From Noviherbaspirillum galbum (GTDB taxonomy: Bacteria > Pseudomonadota > Gammaproteobacteria > Burkholderiales > Burkholderiaceae_D): 64,000 nucleotides of DNA. The translations under genes were made by a program, and so were the position numbers. Shown piece after piece: positions 1-7,440 of this stretch; the stretch's first letter is position 1; every line of letters starts with the position of its first letter. The notes under the pieces were generated by a model. That model saw only the letters and a list, made by a program, of their open reading frames with translations, did no database searches and had not been told where the DNA came from. The stretch lies in the NCBI RefSeq assembly GCF_010974945.1, contig NZ_JAAIVB010000069.1, positions 86,310 through 150,309 on the forward strand, read 5' to 3'.

Positions 1-1
1 G

Positions 2-982
2 GAGGCAGGCGGGCGCAACCCGGAAACGGCGCTCTACCGGGTCGAGTTTTATCCACCCGAGAAGTTCTGGGCGGAAAAGAACAAGACGCCAGCCAAGGAC
101 GAGGATCGTGGCGACCCGAAGTTCACCTGGGCGTCCTGCATCGTGATCAACCTGTCCGAGCTGATTAATCACTTTGACGACCTTACCTCGCTCGCAAGGC
201 TCGATGACTTCGGGTTCATTCCGGTCATCCGCAACAGCCGTCTGGGCAATGCAGGCAAGAAAAACGCGAACAAGAGTGCCCACGATATCGCGATGGAAAA
301 CGAACTGCTCGGGACGGACAATCGAGTGGGACTGGACCTCGCGGATGCGGTGGCCAAGCAAGCCGCGGCGAAGAAAAACACCGAAAAAGCAAACGTCCCG
401 CCGGCCTCTGCGCCCACAGCAGCGCCGACGCCAGTACCGGCACCAGCGCCCAGCGCACCGACAATGCATTCGGTTGCAGGCGGCAATGTGATCAGCATGC
501 GTCGCCTGGCCGTTGCCCCTGAAGCACACTCGCCAGCGCTAACGCCGGTTGCGACTACTGCCCCTACTCCCGCGCCTGTGCCGTCACCGTCGCCTACCCC
601 GGTGCCCACCGAAGCGCCTGTCCCGGTTCTCACTCCAGGCATCACCCCAACGCAAGCGCCGCCGTCTCAAATGTCGCTACTTGGCACGGCCGACACCGAT
701 TCGCAGGAAGGCAAGGAGGAAGAGTCTCTTGAATGGCGAATTGAGGATTATCGTTGGCAGCTCAGTGCCCATTTGCCTCGCAAGTGCGCAGACGGCAACG
801 TAAAAACATTAGGCATTGAGAATGGAACCTATGTACTCGAAGTCGAGGCGCTGTGCTCCTGGCTGGCGATGAAATATGACGAGGAACGGATTCAAGAAGT
901 CCTGAGCCTGATCCGGAGCGGCGAGATCAAGGAATGCAAGTTGAAGGCAGGGTTTGCGTTTGTGTCGATCGGTTCGGCTTGA
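2..982 (+). CDS. Unknown protein with proline-rich linker, N-terminus outside window
   Basis: The frame is open from base 2, so the gene enters from the left and only its last 326 codons are present; the GTG at 143 is internal. Three parts are visible: an N-terminal domain rich in aromatic and charged residues, a low-complexity Pro/Ala/Thr/Ser linker from roughly base 400 to 670, and a compact C-terminal domain (about 80 residues, from the SLEWRIEDY motif on). The linker suggests two independently folded domains. It lies just upstream of a leftward transfer operon but on the opposite strand. I do not recognise the family. A relaxase-associated or DNA-processing role is possible only by context. 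Confidence 0.6.
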   Translation, partial: EAGGRNPETALYRVEFYPPEKFWAEKNKTPAKDEDRGDPKFTWASCIVINLSELINHFDDLTSLARLDDFGFIPVIRNSRLGNAGKKNANKSAHDIAMENELLGTDNRVGLDLADAVAKQAAAKKNTEKANVPPASAPTAAPTPVPAPAPSAPTMHSVAGGNVISMRRLAVAPEAHSPALTPVATTAPTPAPVPSPSPTPVPTEAPVPVLTPGITPTQAPPSQMSLLGTADTDSQEGKEEESLEWRIEDYRWQLSAHLPRKCADGNVKTLGIENGTYVLEVEALCSWLAMKYDEERIQEVLSLIRSGEIKECKLKAGFAFVSIGSA

Positions 983-1006
983 CAGGCGGCGAGCTCGCGC
1001 CGCCTG

Positions 1007-2461
1007 TCATTTCACCTTTGCCGTCTTTCTTGCGGCTTTCTTGGCGACTGCCTTCTTTGCCGGCTTCGCAGCCGCTTTCTTCTCCGCGGCTTTGCCGGCA
1101 CCCATCTTCTTTGCAGCGGGCTTGCTTGAGGTCGTCGCCGACGGCTTCGGCGCAGGGTTGACGGTTGCGATCTTCTTTGCGGCAGGGGTCTTTGCAGAGG
1201 TCGCTTTCGTGACCACTGCCTTTTTCGGCACGGCTTGTGCCGCAGGGGCGGCACTGGCAGCGGTCTTGGTGCGAGGAGGCGCCCCGCGTGGCTTGATCCT
1301 GAACTGAACCATCCACGCCTCCCCGCCCTCTGCTTGCTCCTTGTGCACTTTCTTCGTCAATGCGCGCACCAGGCGGTCGAGGTCGTACAGATCGAAGATG
1401 TTGATCGGTTTGCGGTTCTGGACAAGCCACAGGCGCATCGTCGGATACATCCTGCCCGTGTAGTGGGCGATGGCCCTGATCGTGGAGAATTCATCGGGCA
1501 TTTGCCACAGCTTCTTCCAGCGCTTGTAGACGGCGGCCATGTCATGCGTGAGCAGCCAGGTCATGTCCGGATCCTTGCGCATGCCTGAAAGCACCGTCTT
1601 GGCCCGTTTGGTCAGGGTGCGCGCCAAGTCATCGTCCTTGTGGGCGCCATAGAACAGCGACCGGACCATTTCAGGGCGCTCGTTCACCATTTCCGCGAAC
1701 TTCGCAATGGGCACCTGGATCTTTTCCCGCATGTCGAACAATTGCTGTGCCGCCTCCGACACCGGCTTGGACGTGGTCCCATCCCGTCGCTGGAAATGGG
1801 GAATGGTAGCGGGATCGATTGGTTCGATCTTGAGGTCAGGGTTGATGAGTGATCTGGACACGGGATCTTCCATGGGTTCGGTTGGCATGCCGCGCTGAAG
1901 CGGGCGCGATTCCTTCAGCGGCCTGCCGGCGCGGCGGTATGCGGATTCGTCGCGTGGAATGTCCTGCGGCCAGCCAAACGCCGCCAGCTTCTGCTGCACC
2001 GCCAACCGGGCCTTGTGCGTGTCGAGGTCAATCTCGATCGTCGCATCCATGCTGTCGCTGACTGCGCCATTGGCTTCGATCAGACGGTGCATCACCTCGT
2101 TGACGTCCTCATCGTCGCCCACGGCCAGCGTGGTTTCCCGCACGCCGTTGACCAGGCTGCGCGAACACAACTCGCTGCAGCGGTAGAGCACGGAATACAC
2201 ATTGGCCGGGCTGTCGAGGATGGCAAGCATTTTTTCCTGAAAAACCATCCAGACATCCTGCTTGAGGTCATCCAGGTCAACGCCGAACTTGTCCGCATTG
2301 CGTGACAGGATCATCCGTACGCGCGGGCACCGATTATACGCGCCTGCCAGTTCATTGCGCCGGTTGAGCCACTGCGAAGGCTTGATTGAGGCGAGTGCTT
2401 TTTCCAGAAATCCGGCCTGCCGCACCGTCGGCGCGGGCATTTCAACGATATTTGTACTCAT
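1007..2461 (-). CDS. Putative DNA-binding protein with sigma-2-like stretch and histone H1-like tail
   Basis: About 484 residues from the ATG at 2461; a TTG two codons upstream is an alternative. Residues about 40-100 contain an acidic helix (motif LDDLKQDVW) and a following helix that look like region 2 of extracytoplasmic-function sigma factors. This resemblance is by eye and weak. The middle has helix-turn-helix-like stretches. The last 100 residues are a Lys/Ala/Pro tail with repeated AAKK and AKKA units, as in bacterial histone H1-like proteins, which bind DNA non-specifically. It follows the Sel1 gene on the same strand and ends the leftward transfer operon. It could be a nucleoid-associated protein, a transfer regulator or a sigma-like factor. 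Confidence 0.6.
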   Translation of the reverse strand: MSTNIVEMPAPTVRQAGFLEKALASIKPSQWLNRRNELAGAYNRCPRVRMILSRNADKFGVDLDDLKQDVWMVFQEKMLAILDSPANVYSVLYRCSELCSRSLVNGVRETTLAVGDDEDVNEVMHRLIEANGAVSDSMDATIEIDLDTHKARLAVQQKLAAFGWPQDIPRDESAYRRAGRPLKESRPLQRGMPTEPMEDPVSRSLINPDLKIEPIDPATIPHFQRRDGTTSKPVSEAAQQLFDMREKIQVPIAKFAEMVNERPEMVRSLFYGAHKDDDLARTLTKRAKTVLSGMRKDPDMTWLLTHDMAAVYKRWKKLWQMPDEFSTIRAIAHYTGRMYPTMRLWLVQNRKPINIFDLYDLDRLVRALTKKVHKEQAEGGEAWMVQFRIKPRGAPPRTKTAASAAPAAQAVPKKAVVTKATSAKTPAAKKIATVNPAPKPSATTSSKPAAKKMGAGKAAEKKAAAKPAKKAVAKKAARKTAKVK

Positions 2462-2515
2462 TTTCAATAAATTTTATTTTATGCGGAGTCCGAAGCGTCC
2501 CCGGCGAGACCAACC

Positions 2516-3451
2516 CTATTGCGTCAAGGTATTGAGTGGTACCCGATAATCTGTCCGGGGCATGGGTCGACCATATGATTTCAGCCACGCCATGGCCATG
2601 TTCTTGGCGCTGTTCTGCTTGTCCCGAGGGAGCTTGGACATGGCTTCGTTAGCGAGCTTCTTGAACTGCGGGTTGTTTTCCGACGCGATGAGCAGCCATT
2701 TCGCGGCATTGACCGGATTCTTTTCGGTCAGGCCATGGTCGACCATCGACAGGCGCGACAGGATGTACATCGCATCGGTGCTGCCCATCTTGGCGGCGGC
2801 TTCGAGCTTGATCTGCGCCTCGAATGGGTTGGCCGCCACGCCAATGCCGTTGGCCAGCATGGCGCCGAGCTTGTAGAGTGCATACGGTTCCTTGTGCGCA
2901 GCCGCGGCCCGGTACCAGCGCGCTGACTCGGCCAGGTCCTGCGCCACGTTGCCGAACCCATACTCGAACAGGTTCGCCAGATTCATCGCGGCCGGCACGA
3001 ACACCTTGGTTTCGTCACCGGCGGCGGCGGAAAACCACTTTGCCGCCTCGTGCGGATCGGACTCGACGCCATCATCGCCGTAGAGATAGATCAGGCCCAT
3101 GTTGTACGCCGCCAGCGGGTTGCCCGTGATGGCGGCTGAATCGGACGCAATCTTTGCCGCCTTGCGGTAGGCTTTCATCGCGATCTTGATGTCGCGCCCG
3201 GCCTTCGGCGCCTTGCCGGTGTGGTGCAGCCAGCCAAACTGCATCGCGCTCCAGCGGTCGCCGTCGTTGGCGCGGGAACGCAATTCCTCCAGCGCGGCCT
3301 CGCTTCCGGTGGCGGCGGCTCGGCTAAGGTCATAGGCGCGCTTCTGTCCGCCGTCCAGGAAGGGAATCGTCTGCGCGGTGCCAGGCGCCGCGAGACAGGC
3401 GCCAAGCAACCCAAGGAGCAGGATTCGCCGTTTCGTCAATCGCCCGAGCAT
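2516..3451 (-). CDS. Secreted Sel1-like (SLR/TPR) repeat protein
   Basis: 311 residues with an N-terminal signal peptide (a basic start, then a leucine-rich core ending near the AAPGTAQ motif). The body has several alpha-helical repeats of the Sel1 type, seen as recurrent A(x)N(x)GxxYxxG and AAKWFxxAA patterns. Such repeats are protein-interaction scaffolds, here most likely periplasmic. The start overlaps the end of the upstream gene by 16 bp, so it belongs to the transfer operon. Sel1 proteins are not core MPF-F components; it may be an accessory assembly factor. Confidence 0.8.
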   Translation of the reverse strand: MLGRLTKRRILLLGLLGACLAAPGTAQTIPFLDGGQKRAYDLSRAAATGSEAALEELRSRANDGDRWSAMQFGWLHHTGKAPKAGRDIKIAMKAYRKAAKIASDSAAITGNPLAAYNMGLIYLYGDDGVESDPHEAAKWFSAAAGDETKVFVPAAMNLANLFEYGFGNVAQDLAESARWYRAAAAHKEPYALYKLGAMLANGIGVAANPFEAQIKLEAAAKMGSTDAMYILSRLSMVDHGLTEKNPVNAAKWLLIASENNPQFKKLANEAMSKLPRDKQNSAKNMAMAWLKSYGRPMPRTDYRVPLNTLTQ

Positions 3452-3993
3452 TCATCCCCCACGCAGTAACCCCGGTCCACCGGCGCCATGCCCTGGCAAT
3501 TCAGCTGCATGCCGGCTGCGCTGAGCTGGTTCATGATTGCAGGAGTGCAGGCGGTGGTAAATACGGCCTGCCCTTGCGACAGGCGCTGGAATTCGTCGCG
3601 CTGCTCCTTTGTCCACTCCTTCTTTGGTGCGAGCCGCATCGGGTTGCTGATGTCGGCCGGCAACTGCGCCGGTGCCTGCATGGTCAAGGCTTCCAGATCG
3701 GGGTGGCGCTCATTGCTGCGGTTGGAGAACAGTTCCCCGGTCTGGCCGGAGACTTCGGCGCTGCGCGCGGCGGTTGCCGCGTTGCCCGACATGGAAAAGC
3801 CCTCGGCCGTGCCCGTGATTGGCGGCGGCGGCTTCTTCTTGCGGTTGGGATCGGCCTTTTCCGCGTCGGTCAGCGGAATGGGCTCGAATCCATACACGCG
3901 CGTTTCCTCATCGGTCCAGCCAATTCCCGCGTAACACGGGTGCATCAGATCCAGAGCGGCGCAAGCGACCAGGCAGGCAAGCACTCGGTGCAT
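3436..3993 (-). CDS. Exported cysteine-containing protein of the transfer operon
   Basis: 185 residues beginning with a signal peptide and followed by a Pro/Lys-rich segment (KKKPPPP). The C-terminal third has four cysteines that could form disulfides, which fits the Dsb-like proteins encoded upstream in the operon. A good ribosome-binding site (AGAGGA) precedes the ATG at 3993. It sits between traU and the Sel1 gene, where F plasmids carry trbC/traN-type genes. It is too short for TraN and I do not recognise the family. Confidence 0.7.
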   Translation of the reverse strand: MHRVLACLVACAALDLMHPCYAGIGWTDEETRVYGFEPIPLTDAEKADPNRKKKPPPPITGTAEGFSMSGNAATAARSAEVSGQTGELFSNRSNERHPDLEALTMQAPAQLPADISNPMRLAPKKEWTKEQRDEFQRLSQGQAVFTTACTPAIMNQLSAAGMQLNCQGMAPVDRGYCVGDECSGD

Positions 3994-4018
3994 ATTTTTC
4001 CTCTTTGCAAATGTTCGG

Positions 4019-5206
4019 TTACAACAGGCAGCAGTCCACCCAGCGCCAGATCAGGTAGGCCTGGTCCTCGCCGGTGATCTGCTGCTTGCGATGCGGCCCC
4101 CACTTCGCGTCGGACTCGCCTACGCGGTGCGCGCAGCGCGACAGCAGCATGCCGATCGGCGACGATTCGATCATGCCGCCCGACGGCGCCGTCACGGTGG
4201 CAACCCCTACCCCGCTTTCCGGGACCGGGAATAGCTGTGCCATCTTGAACTCGGATTTCTGCACGTAGGGGGTGTAATGCGGCGAGCACCCGCCCTGGGC
4301 GACGCTATTGCCCATGGTCGTGATGCCGTACTTGGAAAACATGCCGCCGGTCAAGCGCGAGATTGCACCCATTGTGAACATGGCCCGCGCCGCGATGAGC
4401 GACGATCCCGTGACCACGTTTTGCGTGCCATAGGAGCCCGTCAGCGGGTAGGTGCGGCCCCAGCATCCCATGCTCCAGAACAGGAAATCGTCCAGGCCGG
4501 TGCCGAACCCGGTGGTCGCGGCCGCACAGGACGCCGCGCCCGTCAGGGCGGAAAGCGGCGTGGCGAACGCAAACGCCTCCGGAAACAGCAGGTTAGACAG
4601 GTCGGCCCGTGTCCAGAACGGCAGGAGCAGCGAGCTCATCAGCGATTCGTACGATGGCCCCAGCGCTGCGCACTGGGCCATGCCAAGCATCGCGGCAAAG
4701 ACCGGCCCGAGCGGGAAGTCGTACATCATGAAATGGCGGAAGCCGCCGCCCGGCTCGCCGCCCGTGTTCTTGGCGGACTCGCCGCCGAAGCGGCTCAGCG
4801 GCGCCACCGCCTCGCCAAAACTCAGCCCCTCGAGCATGACCACGCACCCCGGCGCGCGCGTGGCTTCGATCACCTGGATCGGTATCCATGCTCCGCGCAG
4901 AAAGCCTGGGACCGGCACGCATACCCCAAGAAAGCACTCCCAGCAGAAACAGCCGCCCGGCGGGAAGCTGTAGCTGGCTGCCGCCGGCGGCGGCGGCACA
5001 TCGGTGACATAGGGCACGTCATACATCCCCATGAGCCGGATCGGGAACATGCTGTCGTAGCAGAAGTCCGTGAACAGACCGGCCGGATTGGCGCTGCTGC
5101 AGCCAAGCACCGGCGTGGGTGTCGGCGCCTGCGCCTGCGCCGAGGGGGACGTCAGAGCGGCGCATACCACGAACGCGGCGAGGAAAAGGCGAAGAAGGTG
5201 CTTCAC
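4019..5206 (-). CDS. traU: Type-F conjugal transfer pilus assembly protein TraU
   Basis: 395 residues from a GTG at 5206 that overlaps the stop of the upstream gene (GTGA), a coupled-translation arrangement. A signal peptide precedes the mature part. The protein is rich in Cys, Trp and Gly and has the TraU signature pattern: the FCYDSMFPIRLMG segment, GCFCWECF, the aromatic-rich middle and the GCWGRTYPLTG segment. TraU is a periplasmic assembly factor required for DNA transfer in MPF-F systems. Its many cysteines are expected to need disulfide formation. Length is close to that of F TraU (about 330) plus a C-terminal extension. Confidence 0.92.
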   Translation of the reverse strand: MKHLLRLFLAAFVVCAALTSPSAQAQAPTPTPVLGCSSANPAGLFTDFCYDSMFPIRLMGMYDVPYVTDVPPPPAAASYSFPPGGCFCWECFLGVCVPVPGFLRGAWIPIQVIEATRAPGCVVMLEGLSFGEAVAPLSRFGGESAKNTGGEPGGGFRHFMMYDFPLGPVFAAMLGMAQCAALGPSYESLMSSLLLPFWTRADLSNLLFPEAFAFATPLSALTGAASCAAATTGFGTGLDDFLFWSMGCWGRTYPLTGSYGTQNVVTGSSLIAARAMFTMGAISRLTGGMFSKYGITTMGNSVAQGGCSPHYTPYVQKSEFKMAQLFPVPESGVGVATVTAPSGGMIESSPIGMLLSRCAHRVGESDAKWGPHRKQQITGEDQAYLIWRWVDCCLL

Positions 5207-6369
5207 TGGAAGCCTCCTTCCACGCGCGGCGCAAATGTTTGCACCAGCAATTGCTGCTTGTCCGCGGTCAGCAGCGCCGGCACTGCGTGCAGCTGGAAGC
5301 GCGCCACCGATACCGGATCGAGCATGACCACCTTCACGCCGAGTTCCCGGATGCCCTGTTCCTCGTAGCGCGACACCATGACGATGCCTGCCGGCCATTT
5401 CTGCAGCCAAGTCTTGACCATCTTGCGCTGGCGGGCGTCGGCGGGGTCCAGCACCATGATTGCGCCGCCGGGCACCTGCGCGCGCTCGAGCGGGTTGATG
5501 CGCGTGCCGGCCTTGACCACGATCTTGTTGTCCTGCCCGCGCACGTCCTGGGGAAAGGTGATCGACAGGTCCACGTAATAGCGCTCGTCCGACAGCGAAT
5601 AGGGAAGCTGATGGCCGGTCTCGATCTTCTTTTGCATGTCAGTGGCGAGCTCGCGCTGCCAGGCCTGCCAGTCGTGGGTAGCCACGGCCTGCTTCATCCG
5701 CTGGGCAATATCCTCCTCGGCAACCGGCCACATCGTGCCGATCTGGTGATTGGCCCGGCCCGCCTGGATTTCCTTCATCGCCATCGCGATGGACGGCGCC
5801 CCATTGACCTGGTACCACTGCTTCTTGTGCTGGCCGAACACCACCGGCACCGCGCCAATCCTGTAGTTCGCGAAGGCCTGCGGCAGGATGAACACGTTCG
5901 GCGTCTGGCGCACATCCTTCGCCGGCACCAAGTCGACGATCCGCTTCAAGGTGTCCTTCATGTCATTGTTGAACGTGCCGCGAAGCAAGAAAACCACGTC
6001 CTTCTTGCCGGCGCCTTCCTGCAGCAGGTAGCGCAGTTCGTCATTGGGCATGCCCAGGCTGATGAATACGATGGACAGGGCGTTCCTGATCTGCTCGCCG
6101 GTCGGATTGCCGTCCGGTGCAGTCTGCGGCGCCATGCCCATGGCGGTGATGGCTTCCTTGGCCGCGCGCGGGTCGTGCGCGGACTCCTGCTGTTTCTTCA
6201 GGAAATCCATCAACCCCTGATCGGCGGCATTGCCGCTTCCGGAGCGGTAGGTCTCCAGTTGCGCCTTGTGCTGGCGGATGGTGCTCATCAGGTCGGTGTC
6301 TACCGTCTGCGCCAGCGCGGGAATGGCTACCAGCAGCGCGCTACAGAACCCAAAGCATTTTTGCAACAA
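5203..6369 (-). CDS. TrbC-TraW fusion, periplasmic pilus assembly protein
   Basis: 388 residues with a signal peptide (ending near ALAQ). The first half carries the type-F TrbC pattern (VFISLGMPNDELRYLL, then VVFLLRGT), a thioredoxin-like fold. The second half carries the TraW pattern (SLSDERYYVDLSI, then GTRINPLE, then the late MVKTWLQKWP). In F, TraW and TrbC are separate interacting periplasmic proteins needed for pilus assembly. Here they form one polypeptide, an arrangement known from other MPF-F elements. The start overlaps the upstream peptidase gene by 29 bp and the stop overlaps traU. Confidence 0.9.
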   Translation of the reverse strand: MLQKCFGFCSALLVAIPALAQTVDTDLMSTIRQHKAQLETYRSGSGNAADQGLMDFLKKQQESAHDPRAAKEAITAMGMAPQTAPDGNPTGEQIRNALSIVFISLGMPNDELRYLLQEGAGKKDVVFLLRGTFNNDMKDTLKRIVDLVPAKDVRQTPNVFILPQAFANYRIGAVPVVFGQHKKQWYQVNGAPSIAMAMKEIQAGRANHQIGTMWPVAEEDIAQRMKQAVATHDWQAWQRELATDMQKKIETGHQLPYSLSDERYYVDLSITFPQDVRGQDNKIVVKAGTRINPLERAQVPGGAIMVLDPADARQRKMVKTWLQKWPAGIVMVSRYEEQGIRELGVKVVMLDPVSVARFQLHAVPALLTADKQQLLVQTFAPRVEGGFQ

Positions 6370-6871
6370 TCTGATCCCCTTTGATCAATCCCCAGTAGCG
6401 TGAGTCGTAGGAGCGGTACTCACTGCCGAACATGAAATATTCGTTTTTGCCGACCGTGTAATGCGTATCCCATGCCGTGACGGGCTTGTTCAATGTCCGC
6501 GCCCCATAGCGCACATCGCCCAACACATTCCCATTGACGCGGACCACGCCCTGCGCAATATCGACGACATCCCCCTCCCGGGCGGCGGCAATCTTGACCA
6601 CCACCGAGCCGTCCTTCATGGGCGGGATGCCCTTGACCCGGAACGCCACCAGTTCCCCGCGCGCGATCTCGCCAGTGTCATAGGTACCGGCATACAGCCC
6701 CCACGGCAGGCAGGCAATGCGTTGCTGATCGAAAAACAGCGAACCGTGCTTCTTGACTTCCGCCAGCCCGGCGCCGGCCGCGACATACAGCAGCGGCGCG
6801 GCCAAGAGGACGGCCAGCGCGAGCCGTCTGTTGCGCGGCGGCAGGCTAGTCCAGTTTCGAGCCGGGTTCAT
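6341..6871 (-). CDS. S26-family signal peptidase (TraF/TrhF type) with Cys at the nucleophile position
   Basis: 176 residues from the ATG at 6871, with one N-terminal membrane segment. The S26 pattern is present: the box that normally reads SMPxGLY here reads ACLPWGLY. A lysine in the VVVKIAAAREGD box fits the general base, and a late GSEYRSYDSRYWG segment resembles box E. In RP4 TraF the serine of the first box is the nucleophile; here cysteine occupies that place. The enzyme would process or circularise pilin in the inner membrane. It is embedded between trbI (26 bp overlap) and the trbC-traW fusion. Confidence 0.82.
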   Translation of the reverse strand: MNPARNWTSLPPRNRRLALAVLLAAPLLYVAAGAGLAEVKKHGSLFFDQQRIACLPWGLYAGTYDTGEIARGELVAFRVKGIPPMKDGSVVVKIAAAREGDVVDIAQGVVRVNGNVLGDVRYGARTLNKPVTAWDTHYTVGKNEYFMFGSEYRSYDSRYWGLIKGDQIVAKMLWVL

Positions 6872-7427
6872 TGGCGGCCTTGCCGGTGGGAGCGGGAACG
6901 GGCGACATGGCTGCCGGATCCGGGCGGGGCGTCTTGCGGGTGGCAGGCTGGGACAGGTCCAAGCCGATCGCGCGGGCGACATCGGCGGTGATGTCCTTGG
7001 CGTCGTTGGCCAATACGACGGCATCGCGGCGCACCAGCAGGCATCCCCCGGCGAGCTTGGCGACTTCCGCGTCCAGCGTACTGACTTTGGCGCGATAAGT
7101 GGCGTCAGCGGCGTCCAGGCTGGACGATGCCGTCTTGTCCATCATGTCGGAGATCATGAACCGCGTCAGCTTCGGCATGTCGATCGTGCGCATGCAGGTT
7201 GGGCCCGTCGAGCCGGCCGCCCACGCCTTGTACCCCGTCAAGCCGGCAATGACCAACGCCGCCGTTGCCATCGCCAGCGTCAGATAGCCACCATCGCCGG
7301 ACGACTGCTTGGCGGGTGCTGCGGGAAGTGCCGGTGCGGCAGCCGCAGCAGCGATGGCAGGTGTCGCCTCGGAAGGTGCCGATGGCTGCACAAGTGAGGT
7401 TTGCGGTTGGGACGGCGTGTCGCTCAT
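6846..7427 (-). CDS. trbI: Type-F conjugal transfer protein TrbI
   Basis: 193 residues from the ATG at 7427, preceded by a weak ribosome site. An Ala/Pro-rich cytoplasmic start is followed by one membrane helix (about residues 50-70) and a periplasmic part. Its pattern (KLTRFMISDMMD, then CLLVRRDAVVLANDAKDITADVARAIGL) matches the TrbI_Ftype family. In F, TrbI affects pilus length and retraction. It lies directly behind traC, as in F. The C-terminus is Pro-rich and poorly conserved. Confidence 0.78.
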   Translation of the reverse strand: MSDTPSQPQTSLVQPSAPSEATPAIAAAAAAPALPAAPAKQSSGDGGYLTLAMATAALVIAGLTGYKAWAAGSTGPTCMRTIDMPKLTRFMISDMMDKTASSSLDAADATYRAKVSTLDAEVAKLAGGCLLVRRDAVVLANDAKDITADVARAIGLDLSQPATRKTPRPDPAAMSPVPAPTGKAANEPGSKLD

Positions 7428-7440
7428 GCGTGTTCCTTTC

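Noticed and set aside
4277..6384. Long rightward ORFs opposite traU and trbC-traW (4277-5368 and 5119-6384)
   Set aside because: They are shadows in high-GC DNA; the opposite strand has complete family signatures and coupled starts.
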